The position numbers were made by a program, and so were the translations under genes. Below the pieces are notes generated by a model. The model did not search any database, had not been told where the DNA came from, and was given only the letters and a program-made list of their open reading frames with translations. 64,000 nt of DNA from Micromonospora sp. PLK6-60. Its GTDB lineage: Bacteria > Actinomycetota > Actinomycetes > Mycobacteriales > Micromonosporaceae. The stretch is from positions 62,001 to 126,000 of the forward strand of contig NZ_JAIOAA010000009.1 in assembly GCF_019890675.1 (NCBI RefSeq). The letters run 5' to 3'. Positions 33,826 to 42,501 of the stretch are shown piece after piece. How positions within the stretch are numbered: position 1 is the stretch's first letter; each line of letters opens with the position of its first letter.

Positions 33826-35247
33826 CTACAGCGGGATGTTGCCGTGCGCGCCCCGGGCGGCGGGCGCGTCGGCGAGCGCCTCGGCGATCCGGCGCCGGGT
33901 CTCCGCCGGCTTGATCACGTCGTCCACCACGCCGATCTCCAGCGCCCGGTTGACCCCACCGGCCGTCCGGATCTGCTCCTCGACCAACTGGGCCCGCAGC
34001 GCCTCCCGCTCCTCGGCAGGCGCGGCGGCGAGCCGCTTGCGGTGCAGCACGTTCACCGCGGCGCTGGCCCCCATCACCGCGACCTCCGCGTTCGGCCACG
34101 CGTACACGGCGGTGGCGCCCAGCGAACGGGAGTTCATCGCGATGTACGCCCCGCCGTACGCCTTGCGGGTCACCAGGGTCACCCGGGGCACCACCGCCTC
34201 GGCGAAGGCGTGCAGCAGCTTCGCCCCGCGCCGCACCACGCCGTCCCACTCCTGACCGAGGCCGGGCAGGTAGCCGGGAACGTCGACAAGCACGATCAGC
34301 GGCACGCCGAGGGAGTCGCACATCCGGACGAACCGGGCGGCCTTCTCGGCGCTGGCCGCGTCGAGGCAACCGCCCAGCCGCAGCGGGTTGTTGGCGACCA
34401 CGCCCACCGTGCGACCGGCGAACCGGCCCAGCGTGGTGACCACGTTCGGCGCCCACTTGGCGTGCAACTCCACGCCGGGGGCGTCCAGCAGCGCGGTCAC
34501 CACCGGTCGCACGTCGTACGCCCGGTTGGCCTGCGCCGGCATCCGCGCGGTCAGGTCGTGGCCCTCGTCGCCGACCGGCACGTCGTCCGGGGAGAACCGG
34601 CCCTGCCGGCCCAGCAGCGCGGCGAGCCTGCGGGCCTCGACCAGCGCGGACCCGTCGTCGTCGGTGGTGACGTGCACGACCCCGGAGCGGCGGCCGTGCG
34701 CCTCCGGGCCGCCGAGGCGTTCCATGTCGACCTGCTCGCCGGTGACCGAGCGGACCACCTCGGGGCCGGTGACGAAGATCCGCCCCGCTCCGCTCATCAC
34801 CACGATGTCGGTGAGTGCCGGCCCGTACGCGGCGCCGCCGGCGGCCGGGCCGAGCACCACCGAGATCTGCGGCACCCGCCCCGAGGCGCGGACCATCGCG
34901 GCGAACACCTGCCCGACCCCGTCGAGGGCGACCACGCCCTCCTGGAGGCGGGCGCCGCCGCAGTGCCACAGCCCCAGCACCGGCACCCGGTCCCGGACCG
35001 CGGTGTCGATCGCGTCCACGATGTGCCGGCAGCCGTCGACGCCCATCGCGCCGCCCATCCGGGTGGCGTCGGTGACGTACGCGACCGCCGGCGTGCCGTC
35101 GATCTCACCCCGCGCCCAGCGCACACCGGAGGCGTCCCGGGGGCCGGAGAGCCGGAGCGACCCCGCGTCGAACAGGGCCCGCAGCCGCGCCTCGGGATCC
35201 CGATGGTCCGCGGTGGACGTTCCCCGGCCGACGGCGGTGCTTGTCAC
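33826..35247 (-). CDS. Acyl-CoA carboxylase carboxyltransferase (beta) subunit
   Basis: 473 residues from a GTG at 35247 with GGAGG five bases upstream; a TTG four codons earlier is weaker. It has the two crotonase-like halves of biotin-dependent carboxyltransferases: GVVALDGVGQVFAAM, GPAAGGAAYGPALTD and VFVTGPEVVRSVTGE-type in the N half; VPLIVLVDVPGYLPGLGQEWDG, KAYGGAYIAMNSRSLGA and AVMGASAAVNVLHRKRL in the C half. It should carboxylate acetyl-, propionyl- or similar CoA with a separate biotinylated alpha subunit. Being last in the fab operon, it probably supplies malonyl-CoA. Confidence 0.9.
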   Translation of the reverse strand: MTSTAVGRGTSTADHRDPEARLRALFDAGSLRLSGPRDASGVRWARGEIDGTPAVAYVTDATRMGGAMGVDGCRHIVDAIDTAVRDRVPVLGLWHCGGARLQEGVVALDGVGQVFAAMVRASGRVPQISVVLGPAAGGAAYGPALTDIVVMSGAGRIFVTGPEVVRSVTGEQVDMERLGGPEAHGRRSGVVHVTTDDDGSALVEARRLAALLGRQGRFSPDDVPVGDEGHDLTARMPAQANRAYDVRPVVTALLDAPGVELHAKWAPNVVTTLGRFAGRTVGVVANNPLRLGGCLDAASAEKAARFVRMCDSLGVPLIVLVDVPGYLPGLGQEWDGVVRRGAKLLHAFAEAVVPRVTLVTRKAYGGAYIAMNSRSLGATAVYAWPNAEVAVMGASAAVNVLHRKRLAAAPAEEREALRAQLVEEQIRTAGGVNRALEIGVVDDVIKPAETRRRIAEALADAPAARGAHGNIPL

Positions 35248-35271
35248 TCCGGCCTCCAAGGCTGTGGTGTG

Positions 35272-36498
35272 TCAGGCCCGCGTGAAGACGAGGGCCACGT
35301 TGTGCCCGCCGAAGCCGAAGGCGTTGTTCAGCGCGACGGGGATCTCCATGTGTCGCGGCTTGTGCGCGGCCACGTCCAGGGTCAGGCCGTCGTCCGGGTC
35401 GTCCAGGTTGATCGTCGGAGGGACGACCCCGTCCCGGATGGCCAGGATGGTGGCGATCGACTCCAACGCGCCCGCCGCGCCGAGCAGGTGCCCGGTCATC
35501 GACTTCGTCGCGGACAGCACCGGGTGGTCGCCCACCGCCTTGCGCAGCGCGCCGATCTCCAGCATGTCGCCCACCGGAGTCGAGGTGGCGTGCGCGTTGA
35601 CGTGCATGACATCCATCTTCGCGACGTCCGCGTCGGCGAGCGCCTTCTGGATTGCGCGGATCGCGCCCTCGCCCTCGGCGTGCGGCTGCACGATGTCGTA
35701 CGCGTCGGAGGTGATCCCCGCGCCGGCCAGCCGGGCGTACACCCGGGCGCCGCGGGCGGCGGCGTGCGCGGCGCTCTCCAGCACCACCACCCCGGCGCCC
35801 TCGCCGAGCACGAAGCCGTCCCGGCCCTTGTCCCACGGGCGGGAGGCCTTCTCCGGCTCGTCGTTGCGGGTCGACATCGCCCGCATCGAGGCGAAGCCGG
35901 CGATCGGCAGCGGGTGGATGACCGCCTCGGTGCCGCCGGCCACCACCACGTCGGCCCGGCCGGCGCGGATGATGTCCAGGCCGAGCGCGATGGCCTCCGC
36001 GCCGGTGGCGCAGGCGCTGGCCACCGAGTGCACGCCGGCCTTGGCGCCGAGCTCCAGCCCGACCCAGGCGGCCGGGCCGTTCGGCATCAGCATCGGCACG
36101 GTGTGCGGGGAGACCCGCCGCGGGCCCGACGCCTCCAGGATGTCGTCCTGGGCGAGCATCGTGGTGGCGCCGCCGATGCCCGAGCCGACGCTCACCGCCA
36201 GCCGCTCCGGGTCCAGCCCGGAGTCGGCCAGGCCGGCGTCCGCCCAGGCCTGCTGCGCGGCGATCAGCGCGATCGCCTCGGAGCGGTCCAGCCGGCGCAG
36301 CCGGACCCGGTCGAGCACCTCGGACGGCTCGACCGCGAGCTGGGCGGCGATCCGGACGGGCAGTTGACCGGCCCACTCCTGGGTGAGCGCACTCACCCCG
36401 GAGCGGCCGGCGAGCATGGCGTCCCAGGTCGACGCGACGTCCCCGCCCAGCGGGGTGGTCGCGCCGAGCCCGGTGACGACGACGTCGGTGCGCGCCAT
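35272..36498 (-). CDS. fabF: Beta-ketoacyl-ACP synthase II
   Basis: 408 residues, the standard FabF length. Active-site C163 is in SVASACATGAEAI; the two histidines are in VNAHATSTPVGD and KSMTGHLLGAAGALE; the glycine-rich end is NNAFGFGGHNVALVF. It extends acyl-ACP by condensation with malonyl-ACP. It begins two bases after the acpP stop, so the two are co-translated. Confidence 0.96.
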   Translation of the reverse strand: MARTDVVVTGLGATTPLGGDVASTWDAMLAGRSGVSALTQEWAGQLPVRIAAQLAVEPSEVLDRVRLRRLDRSEAIALIAAQQAWADAGLADSGLDPERLAVSVGSGIGGATTMLAQDDILEASGPRRVSPHTVPMLMPNGPAAWVGLELGAKAGVHSVASACATGAEAIALGLDIIRAGRADVVVAGGTEAVIHPLPIAGFASMRAMSTRNDEPEKASRPWDKGRDGFVLGEGAGVVVLESAAHAAARGARVYARLAGAGITSDAYDIVQPHAEGEGAIRAIQKALADADVAKMDVMHVNAHATSTPVGDMLEIGALRKAVGDHPVLSATKSMTGHLLGAAGALESIATILAIRDGVVPPTINLDDPDDGLTLDVAAHKPRHMEIPVALNNAFGFGGHNVALVFTRA

Positions 36499-36500
36499 GA

Positions 36501-36740
36501 TCAGGACTGCGCCGCGATGTAGCTGACCGCGTCCCCGACGGTCTTGAGGTTCTGCACCTCGTTGTCCGGGATCTTCACGCCGAACTTCTCCTCGGCCGCC
36601 ACCACGACCTCCACCATGGAGAGCGAGTCGACGTCGAGGTCGTCGGTGAAGGACTTCCCCTCGGCCACGTCGTCCGGGTTCACCCCGGCAACCTCTTCGA
36701 GAATCTCGGCGAGGCCGGCGGTGATCTCGTCACGGGTCAT
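36501..36740 (-). CDS. acpP: Acyl carrier protein
   Basis: 79 residues, acidic. The phosphopantetheine site is S39 in DLDVDSLSMVEVV, followed by the usual FGVKIPDNEVQNLKTVGDAVSYI. It carries growing chains for FabD, FabH and FabF, whose genes flank it. AGAGGAACG lies before the ATG. Confidence 0.97.
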   Translation of the reverse strand: MTRDEITAGLAEILEEVAGVNPDDVAEGKSFTDDLDVDSLSMVEVVVAAEEKFGVKIPDNEVQNLKTVGDAVSYIAAQS

Positions 36741-36826
36741 TGCGGTTCGTTCCTCTCATCGGGGATTCCTGACGACCGGCGTCGCCGGTCGTCGTTCCTG
36801 CGGGCGGGTTCGCCCACGGGGGGTCT

Positions 36827-37771
36827 TCAGGGGCAGCGGACGACCTGACCGGCGTAGGTCAGGCCACCGCCGAAGCCGAACAGCAGCACCGGGGCGCCGC
36901 TGGGCACCGCCCGCCGCTCGACCAGCTTGGACAGGGCCAGCGGCACGCTCGCCGCGGACGTGTTGCCGGACTCGACGATGTCCTTGGCGACGATCGCGTC
37001 GGGGATGTTCAGCCGCTTCACGATGCCGTCGATGATCCGGGCGTTGGCCTGGTGCGGCACGAAGGCGGCCAGCTCGGCCGGGGCGACGCCGGCCTTCTCG
37101 CACGCCTGCAGGGCCAGCGGCGCCAGCGCGGTGGTGGCCCAGCGGAAGACCGCCTGGCCCTCCTGCGCGATGTACGGCCGCCAGCCCTCGATGCGGACCG
37201 CGTCGCTCTTCTCCGGCACCGAGCCCCACACCACCGGGCCGACCCCGGCCGGCTCCCCGTCGGCGGTCGCGGTGACCACCGCGGCACCGGCCCCGTCGGC
37301 GAAGATGATGCAGGTCGACCGGTCGGTCCAGTCGGTGAAGTCGGAGAGCTTCTCGGCGCCGATCACGATCGCGTTGCGCGCGGCGCCGGCGCGGATCGCG
37401 TGGTCGACGGTGCCCAGCGCGTACGCGAAGCCGGAGCAGGCCGTGTTGACGTCGTACGCGGCCGGCGCGGTGATGCCGAGCTTGGCGGCGACCCGGCAGG
37501 CCACGTTCGGGCTGCGGTCGATCGAGGTGCAGGTGGCCACCACCACCAGGTCGATGTCGGCGGCGGTGAGCCCGGAGTTGGCCAGCGCCTTGCCGGCCGC
37601 GGCGGTGGCCATGTCGGCCACCGTCTCGTCACCGGCGATCCGCCGGGTGACGATGCCGACCCGGTCCCTGATCCACTCGTCGTTGGTGTCCACGAGCTGG
37701 GCGAGGTCGTCGTTGGTCACCACCCGGGACGGCTGGTAGTGCCCGAGCGCGACGATCCGGCTGCCGGTCAT
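36827..37771 (-). CDS. fabH: Beta-ketoacyl-ACP synthase III
   Basis: 314 residues. The catalytic triad is C112 (VNTACSGFAYAL), H240 (VPHQANARI) and N270 (VESGNTSAAS). It starts fatty-acid synthesis by joining a CoA primer to malonyl-ACP; in actinomycetes the primer is often branched. It lies 58 bases after fabD and 86 before acpP. Confidence 0.96.
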   Translation of the reverse strand: MTGSRIVALGHYQPSRVVTNDDLAQLVDTNDEWIRDRVGIVTRRIAGDETVADMATAAAGKALANSGLTAADIDLVVVATCTSIDRSPNVACRVAAKLGITAPAAYDVNTACSGFAYALGTVDHAIRAGAARNAIVIGAEKLSDFTDWTDRSTCIIFADGAGAAVVTATADGEPAGVGPVVWGSVPEKSDAVRIEGWRPYIAQEGQAVFRWATTALAPLALQACEKAGVAPAELAAFVPHQANARIIDGIVKRLNIPDAIVAKDIVESGNTSAASVPLALSKLVERRAVPSGAPVLLFGFGGGLTYAGQVVRCP

Positions 37772-37829
37772 CGGTGCTGTCCTTTCGTTCGCGACCGCCG
37801 GGTACGCGGGCCCGGCGACGGCCGAGGGC

Positions 37830-38999
37830 TCACGCGGGTCCCCCGATGCGGGCGAGGGGTTGGCCCGGTGCGACCGGGTCGTCGTGGTGGGCGAGCCACT
37901 CGGTGAGCAGCCCGCTGTCGTGCGCGGTGACCTCGACCGCCCCCTGTCGGGTGGCTACCTGGCCGATCACCTGGCCGGCCCGCAGGTCGGCACCCTCGGC
38001 GAGCCCCGGGGTGGGGGCGAAGGTGCCGGCGGCCGGGGAGACGACCACCCGGAACTGGATCACCGGCTCGTGGCCGCGCAGTCCGCTGTGCCGGGCGATG
38101 AGGTCACGCGCGGCGGGCAGGTCGTCGGGGGTGTTCAGGGTGACGATCTCGGGTGCGCCGGTGGCCTTGAGCTCCCGCTTGACCAGGCCGGCGAGGGTGC
38201 CCGCCGGCGGCAGCTCGATCACCCCGGTGACGCCGAGGTCGGCCAGCGTACGCATGCACAGGTCCCAGCGCACCGGCGCGGTGACCTGACGGACCAGCCG
38301 CTGCACCAGCTCTCGGCCGTGGTTGACCGCGGCGCCGTCGAGGTTGGACAGCAGGATGCGGGCCGGGTCGGCGGGGACGATCCCGGCGGCGACCCGGGCC
38401 AGGGCGGCCTCGGCCGGGGCCATGTACGGGGTGTGGAAGGCGCCGGCCACCTGGAGCTTGATGATCCGGGCCTTCGCCGGTGGCTCGGCGGCCAGCTTGT
38501 CCAGCCCGGCGACCGAACCGGCGGCGACCACCTGGCCGGAGCCGTTGCGGTTGGCCGGGTGCAGCCCGTGCGCCGCGATCGCGGCGAGCACCTCGTCGGG
38601 GTCGCCACCGAGGACGGCGGCCATGCCGGTCGGTTCCAGGGCGCACGCGGCGGCCATCTCCCGCCCGCGTACGCCGGCCAGGGTGACCGCCGCCTCGGGC
38701 GACAGCACGCCGGCGACGGCCGCGGCGCCCAGCTCACCGACGCTGTGCCCGGCGGTGAGGGCGACGTCGTGCAGGGGCAGGTGCTCGGCGGCGAGCAGGG
38801 CCGCGGCCACCAGCAGCGGCTGGGTGCGCGCGGTGTCCTTGATCTCCTCCGCGTCGGCCTTCGTGCCGAGGTGCACCAGGTCCACCCCGGCCAGCGCGGA
38901 GAACCAGCGCAGTCGGGCCTCGGCGCCGGCCACGTCGAGCCAGGGGGTCAGGAAGCCGGGCTTCTGGGAACCCTGGCCGGGAGAGAGTACGGCGAGCAC
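37830..38999 (-). CDS. fabD: Malonyl-CoA:ACP transacylase with extra C-terminal hammerhead-like domain
   Basis: 389 residues, about 70 longer than ordinary FabD (about 310-320). The acyltransferase core has GQGSQKPG, nucleophile S86 in GHSVGE and H189 in GAFHTPYM. Residues 318-387 (SPAAGTFAPTPGLAEGADLR, then GQVIGQV and PVAPGQPLARIGG) look like a biotinyl/lipoyl hammerhead. No lysine occurs after residue 278, so it cannot be modified in the usual way. The GTG start has only a weak ribosome-binding site. First structural gene of the fab operon. Confidence 0.92.
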   Translation of the reverse strand: MLAVLSPGQGSQKPGFLTPWLDVAGAEARLRWFSALAGVDLVHLGTKADAEEIKDTARTQPLLVAAALLAAEHLPLHDVALTAGHSVGELGAAAVAGVLSPEAAVTLAGVRGREMAAACALEPTGMAAVLGGDPDEVLAAIAAHGLHPANRNGSGQVVAAGSVAGLDKLAAEPPAKARIIKLQVAGAFHTPYMAPAEAALARVAAGIVPADPARILLSNLDGAAVNHGRELVQRLVRQVTAPVRWDLCMRTLADLGVTGVIELPPAGTLAGLVKRELKATGAPEIVTLNTPDDLPAARDLIARHSGLRGHEPVIQFRVVVSPAAGTFAPTPGLAEGADLRAGQVIGQVATRQGAVEVTAHDSGLLTEWLAHHDDPVAPGQPLARIGGPA

Positions 39000-39064
39000 G
39001 TCTATGACTCTGACGGATACTCATGGGTCGCGCTGTAACGAGTGCCACCAAACCGCACTAGAAC

Positions 39065-39085
39065 CTTTGGAGGGTTCCTCCAAAG
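39065..39085. promoter_or_regulatory. Palindrome in the fabD promoter region, candidate FasR or other operator
   Basis: ctttggagg (39065-39073) and cctccaaag (39077-39085) are exact arms around gtt. A second, overlapping palindrome, gaacc/ggttc (39061-39065 and 39073-39077), shares the site. It lies 66 bases upstream of fabD and downstream of the PucR-type regulator. Binding by FasR is inferred from position only. Confidence 0.6.
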
Positions 39086-39134
39086 ATCGGTGAAGATGAT
39101 CAGTGGTCTGTCCCGTTTTGCCGGCTGCTGGGTT

Positions 39135-40334
39135 TCATGTCTGGGTCGGGGCCAGCGGGACCACCGGGTCCAGCCGGCCCACCGTCAGGGCCACCTGGAG
39201 GGCGAACGCGTCCCGGGGGACCAGCGGCGAGAAGCCGGTCACCTCGGCGATCCGGCGCAGCCGGTAACGCACCGTGTTCGGGTGCACGTAGAGCGCCCGG
39301 GCGGCGCTCTCCAGCGTGCCGCCGGCGGCGAAGAAGGCGTCCAGCGTCTCCAGCAGCTCGCCCCCGGCGCGGACCAGCGGCCCGTACACGTCCCGGCGCA
39401 ACCGCCGGCGCGCCTCGCCGTCGCCGGCCAGCGCCCGCTCCGGCAGCAGGTCGCCGGCGGCCACCGGGCGGGGCGCGGTGGGCCAGGCCGGGGCGGCCCG
39501 GAAGCCGGCCAGCGCCGCCCGGGCCGAGTCGGTCGCCTCGTCCAAACTCGGCACCGCCGGGCCGACCACCACCGGCCCGTCCCCGAACGCCGGCAGCAGT
39601 TTCTCCGTGGCGCCGGCCGGGTCCGCCGCGCCACCCAGCACGATGACCAGCCGGTCGCCGTGCACGCCGCCGATCACCTCGACACCGATCCGGCGGGCGT
39701 GCCGGTAGACGGTGTGCAGCACGGCGGCGACCTCGCCGCCCGGGGAACGGCCCACCGCGACCGCCACCGGCGGCGCGTCGGTCCAGCCCAGCGCGGCCGC
39801 GCGGCTGGCCAGCACGTCGGGGGAGTCGCCGCGCAGCAGCGCGTCCACCAGCAGGGCCTGCAACCGGGCGTCCCACGAGCCGCGCGACTCCGCGGCCCGG
39901 GCGTACACCCGGGCGGCGGCGAAGGCGATCTCCCGGGAGAAGCGCAGCACCGCGTCGCGCAACTGCTGCTCCTCGCCCGGCGCGGCCAGCCGGTAGACCT
40001 GCTCCTCGACCACCTCGATGGTCACCCGGATCAGCGCGACGGTCTGCTGGAGGGTGATCGAGCGGGCGAGCGCCTGGGGGGCGGTGGCGAAGACCTCGTC
40101 GGAGACCTCCTGGGTGCTGTCCACCGTGCCGCCGCCCGAGTGCAGCCACTGCACCAGCGACCGGACGCCGGCCTGGGCCACCAGCATGACCCAGGACCGC
40201 TGGTCGGCGGGCAGCTCCCGGAACCACGGCAGGGACTCGTCCATCCGCGCCACGCTCGCGGTGGCCAGCGCCCCCGCCGCGCGTTCGATGCGGCGCAGCG
40301 TGGCCGACAGTTCACTCCCGCCCGGCTCGCTCAC
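39135..40334 (-). CDS. fasR: PucR/CdaR-type regulator of fatty-acid synthesis (FasR-like)
   Basis: 399 residues from the GTG at 40334. A long N-terminal sensory region is followed by a GGDEF-like fold segment (VEVIGGVHGDRLVIVLGG). The C-terminal PucR helix-turn-helix is TLESAARALYVHPNTVRYRLRRIAEVTG. In Streptomyces coelicolor the regulator encoded directly before fabD (FasR) is of this type and activates the fabD-fabH-acpP-fabF operon; the gene order here is the same. FasR naming rests on that synteny. Confidence 0.87.
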   Translation of the reverse strand: MSEPGGSELSATLRRIERAAGALATASVARMDESLPWFRELPADQRSWVMLVAQAGVRSLVQWLHSGGGTVDSTQEVSDEVFATAPQALARSITLQQTVALIRVTIEVVEEQVYRLAAPGEEQQLRDAVLRFSREIAFAAARVYARAAESRGSWDARLQALLVDALLRGDSPDVLASRAAALGWTDAPPVAVAVGRSPGGEVAAVLHTVYRHARRIGVEVIGGVHGDRLVIVLGGAADPAGATEKLLPAFGDGPVVVGPAVPSLDEATDSARAALAGFRAAPAWPTAPRPVAAGDLLPERALAGDGEARRRLRRDVYGPLVRAGGELLETLDAFFAAGGTLESAARALYVHPNTVRYRLRRIAEVTGFSPLVPRDAFALQVALTVGRLDPVVPLAPTQT

Positions 40335-40535
40335 CCGTCCAGCCTGACATGTCGGCCGGTGACGGCTGCACGCCGGCCCGGGCGGCCGGCGTCCCAGGTC
40401 GAGGGATGATCTCCGCCCGACGCGCCGCCCGCGAGCAGGGGTAACCGCCGCACGAGCCGTCGGGGGCGGCCAGTACGGTGGCAGGGCACGTCGGGACGAC
40501 CGCCCGGCGGGTTGGCGACAGGTGAGGAGGCCGGC

Positions 40536-40853
40536 ATGGCGCACGGGGAGGCCGACGGCTGCACCCAGGACGAGTCCTGCCGCCCGGGCCACCAGGAGCA
40601 CCCCAACGGCGGCAAGCACCACCGGCGGCTGCCCGGCCTGCCCCACCCGGCGGAGACGCCGGGCCTGGCCGGTCGCGCCGACGAGGAGCCGCAGGTGCCC
40701 CGGCAGCGGGCCGGGGAGCCACCGGCCGCCGAGGCCGAGCCGACGGGTTGCCGCAACGAGGTCGCCGGCTGGGCCGGGGCGCACCGGCACGGCCCGGTCC
40801 GTCCCCGGCAGCGGGTCCACCGCCGGGAGCGGCCACCGCGCCGCTGGTGCTGA
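40536..40853 (+). CDS. Possible small hydrophilic protein
   Basis: 105 residues, rich in His, Pro, Arg, Glu and Gly, with four cysteines (DGCTQDESCRPGHQEH near the start, TGCRNE later, RRWC at the end). No hydrophobic segment. GAGGAGG seven bases before the ATG and high third-position GC support translation, but there is no recognisable family. The low-complexity make-up leaves real doubt. Confidence 0.45.
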   Translation: MAHGEADGCTQDESCRPGHQEHPNGGKHHRRLPGLPHPAETPGLAGRADEEPQVPRQRAGEPPAAEAEPTGCRNEVAGWAGAHRHGPVRPRQRVHRRERPPRRWC

Positions 40854-40883
40854 CCCGCGGGGCCGACCCCGACGGGTCGCCGC

Positions 40884-41546
40884 TCAGCGGGTGCGGCGGC
40901 GGATCAGCCAGGCGATCCCGGCGATGCCGACGGTGATCACCAGCACCACCGAGACGTTGAGCAGCAGCAGGCGGCGCAGCTCACCGAGGGCGTCGTCGAT
41001 CTCCCCGGCCGGGTTGAGCGCGTCCTCCGGGATGACCCGCTCGCCGCCGCCGACGCCGCCGGAGATGGTGTCGAAGGTCCGCTCGACCGGCACGCCCACG
41101 CTGCGCAGCGTCTCCGACATGTTCAGCCGGCCGAGGAACCAGCCGGCGTTGACCGCCCGCGTCCCGGGCTGCTTGGCCGGCCGGAAGATCCGCGGGCCGC
41201 CCTTGGCGTAGGGGTAGAGGTCGAAGGTGCGGGTGGCCTTGTCCCCGGCGTACACCACCACGGTGAACTTGCGCCCGAGGTCGGCCTTCGCGGGAGCCTT
41301 GGCGCGGCCCACCCGGCCGATCCAGTCGACCTGGTCGATGACGGCCAGCACCTGGGGACGCTGCTCGGGCGAGCGCAGCCGCAGCGGCTCGGCCATCCCG
41401 TCGCCGCTGATCTGCACCCCGGCGGTCGGCCCCGGTCTCGACACCGGGTTCGTCGGGTCGGCCACCGCCGGTCCGGTCACCGCCAGCGCGCCCGCCAGCA
41501 CACCACCGATCAGTACGGTGGCCCACCACCTCACCCGTCGGACCAT
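40884..41546 (-). CDS. Secreted or membrane-anchored protein of unknown function
   Basis: 220 residues. A signal-like N-terminus (WWATVLIGGVLAGALAVTGPAVA) and a C-terminal membrane segment (LLLLNVSVVLVITVGIAGIAWLI) with RRRTR stop-transfer enclose an extracellular domain of about 150 residues (QVLAVIDQVDWIGRVGRAKAPAKADLGRKFTVVVYAG). That domain resembles no family I can name. The topology suggests an outward-facing domain anchored by its C-terminus. GAGGAGG precedes the ATG. Divergent from copC. Confidence 0.8.
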   Translation of the reverse strand: MVRRVRWWATVLIGGVLAGALAVTGPAVADPTNPVSRPGPTAGVQISGDGMAEPLRLRSPEQRPQVLAVIDQVDWIGRVGRAKAPAKADLGRKFTVVVYAGDKATRTFDLYPYAKGGPRIFRPAKQPGTRAVNAGWFLGRLNMSETLRSVGVPVERTFDTISGGVGGGERVIPEDALNPAGEIDDALGELRRLLLLNVSVVLVITVGIAGIAWLIRRRTR

Positions 41547-41657
41547 CGCTGCCTCCTCGCCCCCGGTATCGATGGATGGCTCTAGCTGCCGGTCACGCGT
41601 CAGGTCGGTCGCCGGCGGTCACCGGCACGATCCCGGTCACCACCAGAAAGACTCCGT

Positions 41658-41728
41658 GGAACGTCACTCGGTTGCATCTGCTGGAACGCTAATTGGAACT
41701 ATCTGGGAACCCGGTCCGACTAACTGTC
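41658..41728 (+). promoter_or_regulatory. Array of ggaac motifs, candidate ECF-type promoter for copC
   Basis: ggaac occurs at 41658, 41683, 41695 and 41706, spaced 25, 12 and 11 bases. The last is followed 15 bases later by gtc (41726-41728), the pattern of an ECF sigma -35/-10. The array lies 45-115 bases before the CopC start. Confidence 0.4.
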
Positions 41729-41772
41729 AGCCCCCCGACCGGTGGGCGGATCGTACCGTTGCGGAGGGGTTC

Positions 41773-42393
41773 ATGGGGGGCAGGGTCGCACGGGTCACTC
41801 GTGAGTGGCTAGTCGTATTCGGCGTGGCGCTCGGTGTTTCGCTCATGTTCCCGGCCGCGCCGGCCGCCGCGCACAACTCGTTCACCGGCAGCACCCCGGC
41901 CAAGGGCGCCCGGGTGACGACCGCCCCCGCGCAGGTGGAGCTGCGTTTCCTGGCGAAGGTGAACGCGGACAACACCACCATCACGGTGACCGGCCCGGGC
42001 GACGCGCCGGCCGCCGGCGGCCCGCCCCGGTTCGCCGGCAGCCGGGTCCTGGTGCCGCTGGCGGCCGGTCCGGCCGGGGAATACGTGGTGGCCTACCGGG
42101 TCGGCTCGGCCGACGGGCACCCGATCAAGGGCGAGGTGCGGTTCACCGTCACCCGGGGGACGACGCCCGCCGCGACGCCCCAGCTGGCCCCGTCGTCACC
42201 CGCGGCCCCGTCCGCACCGGCCACGACCGGCCCCGCCACCCCGGCCACCGGCGCCGCCCCGAGCAGCGCCGATCCGGTGGCGACCGGCGCGTCCACCGGG
42301 GACGGTTCCCGCTGGCGGTGGCCGCTGGTCGCGGTGGCCGTGCTCGCCGTGCTGGCGGCGGCCGTGTTCGTCCGCCGACGCCGGGCCCGCTGA
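41773..42393 (+). CDS. CopC-domain copper-binding protein with C-terminal membrane anchor
   Basis: 206 residues. The signal peptide ends AAPAAA and exposes H as first residue (HNSFTGSTPAKGARVTTAP), the copper-binding N-terminal His of CopC proteins. A second His is in GSADGHPIKGEVRFTV. A Pro/Ala/Thr linker precedes a single membrane helix (WPLVAVAVLAVLAAAVFV) and RRRRAR. It probably binds copper at the outer membrane face. No CopD or copper ATPase gene is adjacent. GGAGGGG precedes the ATG. Confidence 0.88.
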   Translation: MGGRVARVTREWLVVFGVALGVSLMFPAAPAAAHNSFTGSTPAKGARVTTAPAQVELRFLAKVNADNTTITVTGPGDAPAAGGPPRFAGSRVLVPLAAGPAGEYVVAYRVGSADGHPIKGEVRFTVTRGTTPAATPQLAPSSPAAPSAPATTGPATPATGAAPSSADPVATGASTGDGSRWRWPLVAVAVLAVLAAAVFVRRRRAR

Positions 42394-42501
42394 CCCGACC
42401 CGCCCTGGTCGGCCGCCGCGCGGGGTCCACCGACCGACGGACAGCGCGGTTCCGTCGACCGGTCGTCGCGGCGGGCTCCACCCCGGACCGACGATCGGAG
42501 C

